Shown here: piece after piece, positions 24,663 through 33,738 of the stretch
How positions within the stretch are numbered: position 1 is the stretch's first letter
How the letters are laid out: every line of letters begins with the position of its first letter
DNA from: Streptomyces sclerotialus
GTDB lineage: Bacteria; Actinomycetota; Actinomycetes; Streptomycetales; Streptomycetaceae
Reading direction: 5' to 3'
Length of the DNA: 64,000 nt
Assembly: GCF_040907265.1 (NCBI RefSeq)
Contig: NZ_JBFOHP010000002.1
Coordinates: 2,938,501 to 3,002,500 of the forward strand
The notes under the pieces: generated by a model
Database searches by the model: none
Told to the model about the DNA's origin: nothing
What the model saw: only the letters and a program-made list of their open reading frames with translations
Program-made: the position numbers and the translations under genes

Positions 24663-25658
24663 TCACCGGGGTGACGGGGTGACCGGTGTGCGGTCGAGGG
24701 ACATACCGAAGTGGGTGCGGTAGGCGGCGAGCAGCTCGTCCTCGGGTATCTCGCGCTCCGTCCGGCTGCCGTCGGGCGCGGTGCTCACGAACGTACGGCC
24801 GGAGAGCGTGATCCGGCCCCCGTCCTCGGTCAGCCGCGAGCAGACCAGTGACTGCGTGAAGTGCGACTTCGGGGAGGTGGTCTGCCACCAGCAGCCGGCC
24901 TCGAAGTCGCCGAGCACCCGGGGCCGCAGTTCGAGCCGGTACTGCGGTGCCCCGTCCCGCAGTACGTCGAGGTCGCCCTCGTCCGTGGCCACGAACCGGA
25001 AGACGCCACCCGGGTCGGCCTGCTCCTCGGCCGTGTCCAGCCGCAGCGGGAAGTGGCTGTGCCGCCCGAACCCGACGTCGGCCAGCAACGGTCCGTCGGC
25101 CGTGCGGACGCGCACGGCCGCGTGGTCGTACGGGATGCCCAGCCGCCCGTCCTCGCCGTAGACCCGGCCGGACAGCAGCTCGGCGTCGTATCCCAACGCG
25201 GTCAGCAGCATCGCGAACGCGCCGTTGAGTTCGTAGCAGAAGCCGCCGCGACGGTCCCGTACGACCTTGTCCAGCAGGGCCCGCTCCGTGAGGACGATCT
25301 CCTCGCCGAGGTGGATGGAGAGGTTCTCGAACGGCACCGTGCGCAGGTGCTGAAGGTGCAGCCGCCGCAGCGCCTCGGCATCAGGCACGACGGGCCGCTC
25401 CGCACCGATCCGCCGCAGATACGCCTCGATGTCCCCGCTCCCGGCGGAGGCCCCTATCCCGGCGGCGGCCCCGATCCCGGCCGAGGCCCCGGTCCCGGCG
25501 GCGGCCCCGATCCCGGCAGCGTCGGTGGGCTTCGCTCCATCGGTGTCCGTGGCCTTGGCCGCGTCGGTGGCCTTCGCTCCGTCGGTAGCCGTGGTCGTGG
25601 TCGTGGCCGCGTCGGTGGCTTTCGCCGCGTCAGCGGCTTTCGTGGGGTCGGATTCCAT
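24663..25658 (-). CDS. Arylamine N-acetyltransferase with low-complexity N-terminal extension
   Basis: 331 residues. The NAT catalytic triad is present: Cys141 (RGGFCYELN), His179 (IPYDHAAVRV) and Asp194 (LADVGFG). NATs transfer acetyl from acetyl-CoA to arylamines and hydrazines. About 75 extra residues precede the enzyme: Ala/Thr/Gly repeats such as KATDAAKATD and GIGAAAGTGAS, not found in standard 270-residue NATs. A start nearer residue 76 (before DIEAYLRR) cannot be excluded, but the ATG at 25658 overlaps the Rrf2 stop (TGATG), which favours the full frame. Confidence 0.85.
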   Translation of the reverse strand: MESDPTKAADAAKATDAATTTTTATDGAKATDAAKATDTDGAKPTDAAGIGAAAGTGASAGIGAAAGIGASAGSGDIEAYLRRIGAERPVVPDAEALRRLHLQHLRTVPFENLSIHLGEEIVLTERALLDKVVRDRRGGFCYELNGAFAMLLTALGYDAELLSGRVYGEDGRLGIPYDHAAVRVRTADGPLLADVGFGRHSHFPLRLDTAEEQADPGGVFRFVATDEGDLDVLRDGAPQYRLELRPRVLGDFEAGCWWQTTSPKSHFTQSLVCSRLTEDGGRITLSGRTFVSTAPDGSRTEREIPEDELLAAYRTHFGMSLDRTPVTPSPR

Positions 25659-26143
25659 CAGCTGCCCGTCCTTTCCGTCGCGAACCAGCGGCGGGTGCGG
25701 TCCGCCGCCGTGGCCGGGGCCGCGGCGAGGATGTCGGCGAGGGTCTGTGCCGCCAGCTCACGGCGCCAGGCCAGCTCGGCCCGGCGCATGGCCGTGGCGA
25801 TGCCGCAGGGCTGCCGGAAGTCGCGCCCCGCCACCTCGGCGCCCGCGCCCTGCTGCCGGATCTCCGTACAGCGGAACGCCTCGTCCGGCCCCTCGATCGC
25901 GGCCACCACGTCCATGAGTGTGATCGCCTCCGGTGGCCGGGCGAGCCGGAAGCCGCCCCGCGCGCCCGGCGTCGAGCTGAGGATCCCGGCCCGTACGAGC
26001 GCCTGAAGACGCTTGTTGAGGTACGCGGCCGGCAGGTCGAAGGAGGCGGCCAGCTTCGCCGTGGACACGGGCCGCTCGTCGCCGAGCCAGGCCAGCGTCA
26101 CGCAGCAGTGCAGCCCCCACTCGACGCCCTCACTCATCCTCAT
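25658..26143 (-). CDS. Rrf2 family transcriptional regulator
   Basis: 161 residues from the ATG at 26143 (second possibility 26137). Winged-helix Rrf2 fold: MSEGVEWGLHC start, helix-turn-helix DLPAAYLNKRLQALVRAGIL, STPGARGGFRLARP wing. One Cys near 115 (FRCTE) and one in RQPCGIA; the canonical three-Cys Fe-S set is not complete. Its stop overlaps the acetyltransferase start, so the pair is translationally coupled and the regulator may control its own operon (inference). The upstream region to 26378 holds its promoter and the pyrimidine tract. Confidence 0.88.
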   Translation of the reverse strand: MRMSEGVEWGLHCCVTLAWLGDERPVSTAKLAASFDLPAAYLNKRLQALVRAGILSSTPGARGGFRLARPPEAITLMDVVAAIEGPDEAFRCTEIRQQGAGAEVAGRDFRQPCGIATAMRRAELAWRRELAAQTLADILAAAPATAADRTRRWFATERTGS

Positions 26144-26264
26144 ATTCTGGAGTTTACAGGTCCGGGTTCCATCGGCTCCGACGGCCGGCGGCTGAACCTC
26201 TGGTGAAGGCTTGCCGAAGCGTGCTCCGCCGCGAAGACGCCTCCCTACAGTGCGGGCATCACCC

Positions 26265-26368
26265 CAGGCGTCCCCTTCTCCCCGCCCTTCTCCCCGCCCT
26301 TCTCCCCGCCCTTCTCCCCGCCCTTCTCCCCCCTTCCTCTGCTCTCTTCTCCTCCCTCTTCTCCTCTG
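26265..26368 (+). repeat. Polypyrimidine tract with 12-bp tandem repeats upstream of PstS-like gene
   Basis: About 100 bases with only a few purines on this strand, containing four to five copies of a CCCCGCCCTTCT unit (12 bp) followed by a CTCTTCTCCTCC stretch, ending 11 bp before the start codon of the PstS-like gene. Such homopurine-homopyrimidine runs can form triplex DNA or stall polymerase (established property; effect here is inference). Confidence 0.75.
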
Positions 26369-26378
26369 CGAGGTCGCT

Positions 26379-27902
26379 ATGGGCATGCCGGACACCGAGA
26401 CCATCCTGGCCCTGGCCGGCCTCGTGGTCACCGCCATGATCTGGGCCGTGGAACGCTTCCTGCCCGGACGCAAACGCATCGGCTACCGCGTCCAGATGGA
26501 CACGCCGATCGGCATGAACCCCCAGGACGCCCACAGTCTCGTGCAGTTGAGACTCCTGAGACAGGAACAGGAGATCACCGACGCCACGCTGGCGCTGCTG
26601 CGGATCGAGAACGACGGCAGCAAGGACATCGTGCGGCAGGACTACCAGGAACCGCTCACGGTGGAGTTCACCGGCCGCACGGTCATCGGCGTCGAGGTAC
26701 CGGACGCCAACCCCGCCGACCTCATCGGCATGCTGACCCGCTCCGGCGCCGGGCTCCGGTACAGCGGGAACCGGTTGCACATACCGAAGGTCCCGCTCAA
26801 CACCCGTAACCACTTCAAGCTGCTGGTGCTGCTCTCCGACGCGGACGAGGACACCACGGACGGCCGCCGGACGCACGCCCGGGGTGACGTGGTCGTCGGC
26901 GGCTTCCTCAGCGGCGGCCGGATCCGCCGCAACACTCAGCGCTGGGGACCGCGCAAGCCGAGCCTCGCCCTCGGCGGCCTCTTCATCGTCCTGGTCGGGC
27001 TGCTGGGCGGTCTGCTGCTCAGCACCCCGGCCGTGCCCGCCCGCGCCGAATGCGCGACCGGGCGGCTGACCATCGACGGCTCCACCGCGTTCGCTCCCCC
27101 GATGCAGGAGATCGCCCGGCAGTACCAGGCACGCTGTCCCGGCGCCAGGATCGAGGTGGCGAAGAGCGGCAGCCTCTCCGGTCTGGCCAACCTGAACCGC
27201 GCGGGGCGCGCCGCGCGCTCCGGCAGCCCGTCCTTCCTCGCCATGTCCGACGTGCCCGCCCCCTCGATCTACGGGCGGCTGCAGGGCGAGCGGGTGGGCG
27301 TCATCCTGCTGAGCCTGGTCGTCAACGAGCGCACCGGCGTGGACAACCTCACCCTCGACCAGGTGCGGAAGATCTACGACGGCACCTACACCAACTGGAA
27401 GGACGTGGGCGGCAAAGACCTCGCCATCCATCTCGTCGGCCGCGACGCGGACTCCGGTACCCGGCGGGCCTTCGAGACGACCGTGCTGCACCGTTCGGAG
27501 CCGGGCGTGGTGTCGTCGTACGACTGCACCGGCAAGGACCGGGACGAGCGGGCCCGGGTCACGCGCTGCGAGGTGAACAGCACGACGGGGCTGCTCGACA
27601 CGGTGGACCGGGTGGAAGGCGCGATCGGTTACGCCGAGACCTACGCGGCGGCCAAGCGGCCGCACGTCGTCGCCATCCGGCTGGACGGGCACGAGCCCGA
27701 CATCGAGTGGGGACAGCAGCATGAATACCCCTTCTGGACCGTTGAGTTCCTCTACACCTACGGACATCCGGCGGACGGCTCGCTCGCCGCGAAGTTCCTG
27801 ACCTACCTGAGCTCCGACACCGCGAAGAACGTCATGCGGATGTACAAGCACGTGCCCTGCGCCGACGACCGGAGCCTGTCGGCCTCGGTATGCCGTCCCT
27901 GA
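26379..27902 (+). CDS. Membrane-tethered PstS-like phosphate-binding protein
   Basis: 507 residues from the ATG at 26379 (GAGG 6 nt upstream). First transmembrane segment at 8-28, a cytoplasmic or linking domain (30-185), a second at about 190-212 (LALGGLFIVLVGLLGGLLLS), then a PBP-like domain (about 220-500): GSTAFAPPMQEIA, KSGSLSGL, SDVPAPSIYG, VVNERTG, GRDADSGTRRAFE, which match PstS-type phosphate-binding folds. The substrate is inferred. No pstCAB genes are nearby, so it is not part of an ABC operon here. The 3' end overlaps comEC by 71 bp. Confidence 0.8.
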   Translation: MGMPDTETILALAGLVVTAMIWAVERFLPGRKRIGYRVQMDTPIGMNPQDAHSLVQLRLLRQEQEITDATLALLRIENDGSKDIVRQDYQEPLTVEFTGRTVIGVEVPDANPADLIGMLTRSGAGLRYSGNRLHIPKVPLNTRNHFKLLVLLSDADEDTTDGRRTHARGDVVVGGFLSGGRIRRNTQRWGPRKPSLALGGLFIVLVGLLGGLLLSTPAVPARAECATGRLTIDGSTAFAPPMQEIARQYQARCPGARIEVAKSGSLSGLANLNRAGRAARSGSPSFLAMSDVPAPSIYGRLQGERVGVILLSLVVNERTGVDNLTLDQVRKIYDGTYTNWKDVGGKDLAIHLVGRDADSGTRRAFETTVLHRSEPGVVSSYDCTGKDRDERARVTRCEVNSTTGLLDTVDRVEGAIGYAETYAAAKRPHVVAIRLDGHEPDIEWGQQHEYPFWTVEFLYTYGHPADGSLAAKFLTYLSSDTAKNVMRMYKHVPCADDRSLSASVCRP

Positions 27903-30729
27903 CCGGTATGCCGTCCCTGACGGCCGACCGCCTGCGCGCAAAGCGCCCGGGTGATGCAGAAGGGGGCGTCGGGGGTCGGTGTGCCGGGGATCGGCGTGTC
28001 GGGGATCGGTGTGTCGGGGGTCGGCGTCGGCCGTTGCTGGTGACGGTCGCGAGGCCGGTGGTGGCACTGCCCGTTACGGCGATCGCGCCGTCGGTGTCCG
28101 TACGCAGCACCCTGGCGCCCTGTATGCGCAGCGCGGCGACGGTGCTGGGAGCGGGATGTCCGTACAGATTCTCCGCACCGCAGCTGATCACTGCGAGCCG
28201 GGGCGCCAGCGCATTCAGAAGTGCCGGGTCCTGATAGGCGGAGCCGTGGTGCGCCACCTTGAGCACATCGATCGCGCGCAGCCCGGGGTGCGCGGCCAGC
28301 AGCCCCTGCTGGGCGGGCGGTTCGAGGTCACCGAGCAGGAGAACGCTCAGCCCGGCAGTGCGTACGAGCAGCGTGACACTGGCGTTGTTCGGTCCCTCGG
28401 GCAGAAAGCCGGTGGGTGGGGGCCAGAGGACTTCCCAGGTCACCGGGCCGGTCCTGCGCCGCTCCCCCGGCATGGCCCGGACCACCGGTACGTCGTGCGC
28501 CGCGGCGGCCTTGCGTACGGACGCGGCCTGGTCCGGCGGGTCGTCCCGGACGGTGGTCTGCAGCGCGCCGACGCCGCGGCCGCGCAGTGCCCCGGTGAGG
28601 CCGTCCACATGGTCGGCATGGAAGTGGGTGAGGACGAGCAGCGGGATCCGACGGACGCCCAGTTCCTGCAGGCAGCGGTCCATGGCGCGGGGGTCGGGGC
28701 CGGTGTCCACGACCAGCGCGCTGCCCGGGCCGGTCGCGAGCACCAGACCGTCCCCCTGACCGACGTCGCACACCGCCAGCCGCCAGCCCGGAGGCGGCCA
28801 GCCGGTGACGATCCGGGTCAGCGGCACGGGGCGGACGACGAGGACGACCAGGAGCAGGGCGCAGACGACACACAACCGGCGGCGCCGCAGCAAGGCTCGT
28901 GCGACCGGTACCAGGGCGGCGATGGCCGCAGCCAGCAGGAGGCCCCCGGCCCAGCCGCCGGGCCAGCCGAACTCGGCGCCGGGCAGCGCGGCTCCCGTAC
29001 GGGCGATGGCCGCGATCCACTCCGTGGGCCACCCCGCGCACCAGGCGAGCGCGGCGGCGAGCGGCGGCAGGAGGGGCGCGGCGGCCAGCGCCGCGAACCC
29101 GAGCACGGTCGCGGGGGCGACGGCCAGCTCGGCGAGCAGATTGCAGGGTACGGCGACCAGTCCGACGCGGGCGGCGAGCACCGCGATCACCGGCGCGCAC
29201 ACGGCCTGCGCGGCGGCGGCCGCGGCGATCACCTCGGCGAGGCGGGGCGGCACGCGCCTGCGTTGCAGAGCGGCGCTCCAGCGCGGCGCGAGGGTGAGCA
29301 GCGCGCCGGTGGCCAGTACGGAGAGCAGGAAGCCGTAACTGCGGGCCAGCCAGGGGTCGTAGAGGACGAGCAGCAGGACGGCGGCGGCGAGCGCGGGCAG
29401 CAGCGTACGGCGGCGGCCGGAGCCGATGGCGAGCAGGGTGATCAGGCCGCATGCGGCGGCGCGCAGCACACTGGGGTCCGGGCGGCACACGACGACGAAG
29501 GCGAGGGCGACCGCGCCGCCGATCATCGCCGTGGTCCGCAGGGACAGGCCCAGCCGGGGCGCGATCCCACGGCGTTCGGCGCGCACGGCGAGGTGCGGCG
29601 GGCCGATGAGCAGGACGAGCACGATCGTGAGATTGCTGCCGGAGACGGCGAGCAGATGCGTCAGGTCCGTGGCCCGGAAGGCGCCGTCCAGCTCCGGGGT
29701 CACGCGGGAGGTGTCGCCCACGACGAGCCCCGGAAGCAGGGCGCGGGCATCGGGCCGCACATCCTCGGACGCCTCGCGCAGGCCTGCCCGAAGGGAGCCG
29801 GCGAGACGCTGGACGGGGGTGGGGCCGCTGATCCGCCGGGGCGGTGGCGCGTCGGCCGCCACCCGCACCACGGCGGCCGTGCGGCCGGCGGGCGGCAGCG
29901 GGGGCGCGAGCCGGGCCTCGACCCGGATGCGGGTCGACGGGAGAAGGGAACGCCAGGAGCCGGTGACAGCGGCACCTTGCGGGGCCGGTCGGGACTGCTG
30001 GGACCGTTCGGTCTGCTGCGACTTTTGGGTCTGCTGGGGCTGTTGGGGCTGTTGGGGCTGCTGAGGTACGACGACCAGCACCGGGGTACGGGTCGCGGTC
30101 ACCGCACCGTCCGGGGCGGTGACCCGTCGTACCTCGGCAGCGAACACGACAGCGGCGGGCATGTGTTGGGCGCCGCCTTCGCGCTGCCGGGCGAGGTGCG
30201 GGTCCTCGATCACCTCCAACTCGACGGTGGCCTGGGCGTACTGATGGGCGAGCCGGGGCACCGGGCCACGCCGCAGGTCGGCGCCTTGGAGCGCCGCCGA
30301 GGCCGCACCGGCCACCGCGCACAGCAGCACTGCGGCCACCGCGACCAGTGTTCCCGCCCGACGGCGCACGGCCCGGAGGAGCACGAGACCGGCGAGGGCC
30401 AGGGCGGCCGTGCCGATCAGGACGAGCGCGCTGACGGGCGCGTCCAGGGCCAGCGCGGCGGCTCCCCAGGCGGCCAGCGCGGGCGCGACCAGTCGCAGGT
30501 CCGCGGAGCCCGCGTCCGGTGGTTCCACCGGCCCCTGCGTCCGCGGACCGGCCGGCTCCCCCGTCGGACCGGCCGGCTCCCCCGTCGGACCGTCCACCCT
30601 CGGGCCGGGCTCCATCCTCGGGCCAGGCGGTGGCGCCTGCGGCGAGTCGGTCCCTTCCGGCCGGGTGTCGGCCGCGGGGTGCGGGTCGGCCGGGCCGTAC
30701 GTGGCGGCCGGCGAGGAGGGAATGGTCAT
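27832..30729 (-). CDS. comEC: ComEC/Rec2 competence-type membrane protein
   Basis: 965 residues. Pro/Gly-rich N-terminus, several transmembrane segments, the competence domain (LLAVSGSNLTI), and a C-terminal metallo-beta-lactamase domain with LTHFHADHVDGL and VLKVAHHGS. ComEC carries single-stranded DNA across the membrane in competent cells; its role in Streptomyces is uncertain. A Gln/Pro repeat (PQQPQQPQQPQQTQ) interrupts the region after the first OB-like segment, and the C-terminus ends in a basic Thr-Arg-Ser-Pro repeat. ATG at 30729 overlaps the comEA stop by 4 nt. Confidence 0.9.
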   Translation of the reverse strand: MTIPSSPAATYGPADPHPAADTRPEGTDSPQAPPPGPRMEPGPRVDGPTGEPAGPTGEPAGPRTQGPVEPPDAGSADLRLVAPALAAWGAAALALDAPVSALVLIGTAALALAGLVLLRAVRRRAGTLVAVAAVLLCAVAGAASAALQGADLRRGPVPRLAHQYAQATVELEVIEDPHLARQREGGAQHMPAAVVFAAEVRRVTAPDGAVTATRTPVLVVVPQQPQQPQQPQQTQKSQQTERSQQSRPAPQGAAVTGSWRSLLPSTRIRVEARLAPPLPPAGRTAAVVRVAADAPPPRRISGPTPVQRLAGSLRAGLREASEDVRPDARALLPGLVVGDTSRVTPELDGAFRATDLTHLLAVSGSNLTIVLVLLIGPPHLAVRAERRGIAPRLGLSLRTTAMIGGAVALAFVVVCRPDPSVLRAAACGLITLLAIGSGRRRTLLPALAAAVLLLVLYDPWLARSYGFLLSVLATGALLTLAPRWSAALQRRRVPPRLAEVIAAAAAAQAVCAPVIAVLAARVGLVAVPCNLLAELAVAPATVLGFAALAAAPLLPPLAAALAWCAGWPTEWIAAIARTGAALPGAEFGWPGGWAGGLLLAAAIAALVPVARALLRRRRLCVVCALLLVVLVVRPVPLTRIVTGWPPPGWRLAVCDVGQGDGLVLATGPGSALVVDTGPDPRAMDRCLQELGVRRIPLLVLTHFHADHVDGLTGALRGRGVGALQTTVRDDPPDQAASVRKAAAAHDVPVVRAMPGERRRTGPVTWEVLWPPPTGFLPEGPNNASVTLLVRTAGLSVLLLGDLEPPAQQGLLAAHPGLRAIDVLKVAHHGSAYQDPALLNALAPRLAVISCGAENLYGHPAPSTVAALRIQGARVLRTDTDGAIAVTGSATTGLATVTSNGRRRPPTHRSPTRRSPAHRPPTPPSASPGRFARRRSAVRDGIPVRDGIPRPTGSGRRRRARACTSA

Positions 30730-31643
30730 GGCTGCACCAGGGGGCGCAGGTCGGCGAAGCGGCGGTCACCGATGCCGTTGACCTCCTGCAGCTGGTCGAT
30801 CGAGGTGAAGCCGCCGTGCTGGGTGCGGAAATCGATGATGTGCTGGGCCAGTACGGGTCCGACGCCGGGGAGGGTGTCGAGCTGTGCGGCGGTCGCGGAG
30901 TTCAGACTGACCGGTCCGGCAGGGGTGGCGCCGACGCCCGAGGCGCCGCTCGAAGTGCTTGCGGCACCCGCGGCGCCCGGAGCGCCACCGGAAGCAGGCT
31001 GACCGCCCGCTCCTGGCGGGGCGGCGCCCGGCGCTCCGACGACGATCTGCTCGCCGTCCACCAGGAGCCGGGCACGGTTCAGCGTGCGGGTGTCGGTGCC
31101 CGGCCGCACGCCACCCGCGGCCCGCAGGGCGTCGGCGACACGGGCGCCCGAGGGGAGGCGGTGGAGCCCGGGGCGGCGCACCTTGCCCGCGATGTCCACG
31201 ACGACGCGGCGGTCCGGAGTACTGGACGGCACGCCTGCCGCGGCCGGGGTGCCGCCAGCGGCGGGCATCGAGGCGTGCTGGGTGGCCGGCGCCCGTACGG
31301 CCTGCGGGCGGGCGGACCAGAAGTGGTGGACGGCGAAGGCCACGGCGATCAGGAGCACGACGCCGAGGGCGACGAGCGCCTTCGGGTCCGTGCCGCAGCG
31401 CAGTTGGAGCCACAGCGGCAGGCGCTCCTGCAACGCGGTCCGCCAGCGGGACGGCGCCGGGATCGCGCGCACCGTCGGAGTCCGGGAAGAGAAGCCGGAC
31501 GGGGGCGGTGGATCCGGCGGGCGGCCCGGTGGACGGTCCGGTGGACGGCCCGGCCGCTCGGAGTCGGGGGCGGAGTCGGAGTCTGAGTCGGAGTCGGGGG
31601 CGGGGGCGGGAACACGGGCGGATGTGCGAGATCGCGAAGTCAT
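30726..31643 (-). CDS. comEA: ComEA-like helix-hairpin-helix DNA-binding protein
   Basis: 305 residues from the ATG at 31643. N-terminal disordered Pro/Ser/Asp segment (1-80) facing the cytoplasm, a transmembrane segment (about 90-112, ALVALGVVLLIAVAFAVHHF), an SLBB domain (about 145-200, VVVDIAGKVRRPGLHRLPSG), a Gly/Ala linker and a C-terminal helix-hairpin-helix pair (SLNSATAAQLDTLPGVGPVLA, split here as two hairpins near 245-300). ComEA binds double-stranded DNA outside the membrane. Operon with comEC (4-nt overlap). Confidence 0.9.
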   Translation of the reverse strand: MTSRSRTSARVPAPAPDSDSDSDSAPDSERPGRPPDRPPGRPPDPPPPSGFSSRTPTVRAIPAPSRWRTALQERLPLWLQLRCGTDPKALVALGVVLLIAVAFAVHHFWSARPQAVRAPATQHASMPAAGGTPAAAGVPSSTPDRRVVVDIAGKVRRPGLHRLPSGARVADALRAAGGVRPGTDTRTLNRARLLVDGEQIVVGAPGAAPPGAGGQPASGGAPGAAGAASTSSGASGVGATPAGPVSLNSATAAQLDTLPGVGPVLAQHIIDFRTQHGGFTSIDQLQEVNGIGDRRFADLRPLVQP

Positions 31644-31806
31644 GACGACGACGCTAGAGAGATTTCGCGCATCCCGTCGATCAACGTCGAATTCCGTGGA
31701 TAACCGGGGAGTTGTGGATAACCCGGTCACCCGGGCGATCGCTCGGGGGAGAAAAACACTTCGCCGATGAAGCCGTACGAGCCGGGAGGAAGAACCGGTG
31801 CCCCGT

Positions 31807-32652
31807 CTACCGCGGCGAGAGCACGACCCCGAGCAGTCCCGGGCCCGTGTGCGCGCCGATCACCCCGCCCACCTCGCTGACGTGCAGGTCCGCCAGTCCC
31901 GGTACGCGGGCGCGGAGGCGGTCGGCCAGTGCGTCGGCGCGTTCCGTCGCGGCGAGGTGATGGACCGCGACATCGACCGGATCCGTTCCCGCCCGGTCCG
32001 CGACGATCTCCTCCAGGCGTGCGATGGCCTTGGAAGCGGTGCGGACCTTCTCCAGCAGCTCGATACGCCCGTCGGCCAGCTGGAGCAGGGGCTTGACCGC
32101 GAGCGCTGAGCCCAGCAGGGCCTGGGCCGCACCGATGCGGCCGCCGCGCCGCAGGTACTCCAGGGTGTCGACGTAGAAGTAGGCGGAGGTCCCCTCGGCG
32201 CGCTTCTCGGCCGCGGCGACCGCCTCGTCGACGTCCCCACCGGCCTGCGCGACCTCCGCGGCCTCCAGGGCGCAGAAGCCCAGCGCCATGGCGACCATGC
32301 CGGTGTCCACCACGCGGACCGGGACCGGCGCCTCCTTGGCCGCCAGTACCGCCGCGTCGTACGTGCCGGAGAACTCCGAGGAGAGGTGGAGCGAGACGAT
32401 GCCGCTCGCGCCCGCCGCGGCGACCTCACGGTAGGTCTCGGCGAACGCCTCCGGAGCGGGGCGGGAGGTGGTGACGTACTTGCGTTTCTGCAGTGCCTGG
32501 GCAACCGACCTGGCCGAGATCTCCGTTCCCTCTTCCAGGGCCTCGTCGCCGAGGACGACGGTCAGCGGGACCGCCGTGATGCCGTGGCGCTCCAGCGCCG
32601 CCCGCGGCAGGTAGGCCGTTGAATCGGTGACGATCGCGACATGGCGGGACAT
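31807..32652 (-). CDS. DegV family fatty-acid-binding protein
   Basis: 281 residues from the ATG at 32652 (MSRHVAIVTDSTAYLP), normal for the family. EDD fold: TDSTAYLP at the start, TSRPAPEAF, LSSEFSGTY, VRVVDTGMVAMALG, the typical GRIGAAQALLGSALAVKPLLQ. Actinobacterial and firmicute DegV/FakB proteins bind fatty acids; in FakAB they present them to the kinase FakA. No fakA gene is nearby. No clear Shine-Dalgarno. Lies upstream of comEA by 163 bp, same strand. Confidence 0.9.
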   Translation of the reverse strand: MSRHVAIVTDSTAYLPRAALERHGITAVPLTVVLGDEALEEGTEISARSVAQALQKRKYVTTSRPAPEAFAETYREVAAAGASGIVSLHLSSEFSGTYDAAVLAAKEAPVPVRVVDTGMVAMALGFCALEAAEVAQAGGDVDEAVAAAEKRAEGTSAYFYVDTLEYLRRGGRIGAAQALLGSALAVKPLLQLADGRIELLEKVRTASKAIARLEEIVADRAGTDPVDVAVHHLAATERADALADRLRARVPGLADLHVSEVGGVIGAHTGPGLLGVVLSPR

Positions 32653-32844
32653 GACTGGGAGGTTATCCGGGGAACCCGGTGCCCGACAGTGCGGGCCCTC
32701 TTTCAAGATCTTCTCTGATCACGGAACGATGCGCCACAGCCAACTTCGCGCGATCGCGGATCATCCGTCGGCCGTCGGCAACACCGGCGAACGACGCCGC
32801 CGGCGAACGGCCCGTGACCGTACGGCCCCCAACCGTGACCGGCC

Positions 32845-33582
32845 TCAGCCCGAGTTCTCCGGGCGGGCCGTCTTCTGCCAGGGGTACGGGGCCTGTATGC
32901 GCGGGTCCGGGGCATTGATGGCCCGCGGGCCCTCCTGCGGCTGTGCGGTGTCCGGCTCCGCCGCCGGCGGCCATGCGGCGAGCGGGTCCGGTACGGCGCC
33001 CGCACCCGGACCGTGCGCCGTCTCGCGCTCACCCGCCGCCGGGGTCCAGTGCCGCAGCGCGCCGGCCTCCATGTCGATCTGCCCGGCGAGCGCCGACAGG
33101 TCGTCGGCGGCGAACTTGCGGGCCCGGTCCTGGGCCGCCCAGCGCAGCGAATCCGCGGCGTGCATGACCCGCTCCACGCGTTCGCGCAGCTCAGGGAGGC
33201 ACTGGGCGATGCGCTCCCGGTCCGGCTCGCGCTCCAGACGCTTCAGTTCGTCGTCCAGCTCATGGCCGTGCGCACTGAGCTGTCCGAAAAGGTTCAGCGC
33301 TTCGCGCAGCGACTGGTCCTCGGCGGATGCCGCACGCAGCGCCTCCTGGGTGGCACGCATCGACGTGCGCAGCGAGTGCCGCAGCTCGGCGAGGTGTCCG
33401 GCCGGGCCGGACTGGGTGTACCGACGGGCTCGCAGAGTGGTGTCCTCGACCGTGCGGCGGGCCTGGGCGACCGTACGGTCCACGCCGCGCTTGGCCGCCG
33501 AGACGGCCTTGACCGTCACGAAGACCCCTGCCGCGACGAACAGCACGAAGAGCAGGGCGAGGATCACGAGCACGGTGGTCAT
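32845..33582 (-). CDS. Membrane-anchored coiled-coil protein, function unknown
   Basis: 245 residues, start with GAGGGA 8 nt upstream. One N-terminal transmembrane helix (VLVILALLFVLFVAAGVFV, 4-23), then a charged helical region of about 150 residues with heptad-like patterns, then a Pro/Ala-rich tail. No family recognised; a conserved single-pass protein in this part of Streptomyces genomes. The 192 bp between it and the DegV gene show no gene. Confidence 0.78.
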   Translation of the reverse strand: MTTVLVILALLFVLFVAAGVFVTVKAVSAAKRGVDRTVAQARRTVEDTTLRARRYTQSGPAGHLAELRHSLRTSMRATQEALRAASAEDQSLREALNLFGQLSAHGHELDDELKRLEREPDRERIAQCLPELRERVERVMHAADSLRWAAQDRARKFAADDLSALAGQIDMEAGALRHWTPAAGERETAHGPGAGAVPDPLAAWPPAAEPDTAQPQEGPRAINAPDPRIQAPYPWQKTARPENSG

Positions 33583-33698
33583 GGGCTTCCCTCACGTGGG
33601 GCTCGGCCGCCGGGCGGACGGCTTCCTTCTCCCACCGTAAACGGGCCCGGCAGGTCAAGGGTTCCCCAAGAACCCCCAACCTCCCCCTAGGGAGCTTC

Positions 33699-33732
33699 CC
33701 CGGTGCGCGCCCGCGGACGGGCGCGCACCGGG
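33699..33732 (-). terminator. leuS terminator
   Basis: Perfect 14- to 15-bp inverted repeat (CCGGTGCGCGCCCG / CGGGCGCGCACCGG) with a 4-nt loop, starting 7 bp after the leuS stop. Confidence 0.75.
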
Positions 33733-33738
33733 ACCGGA

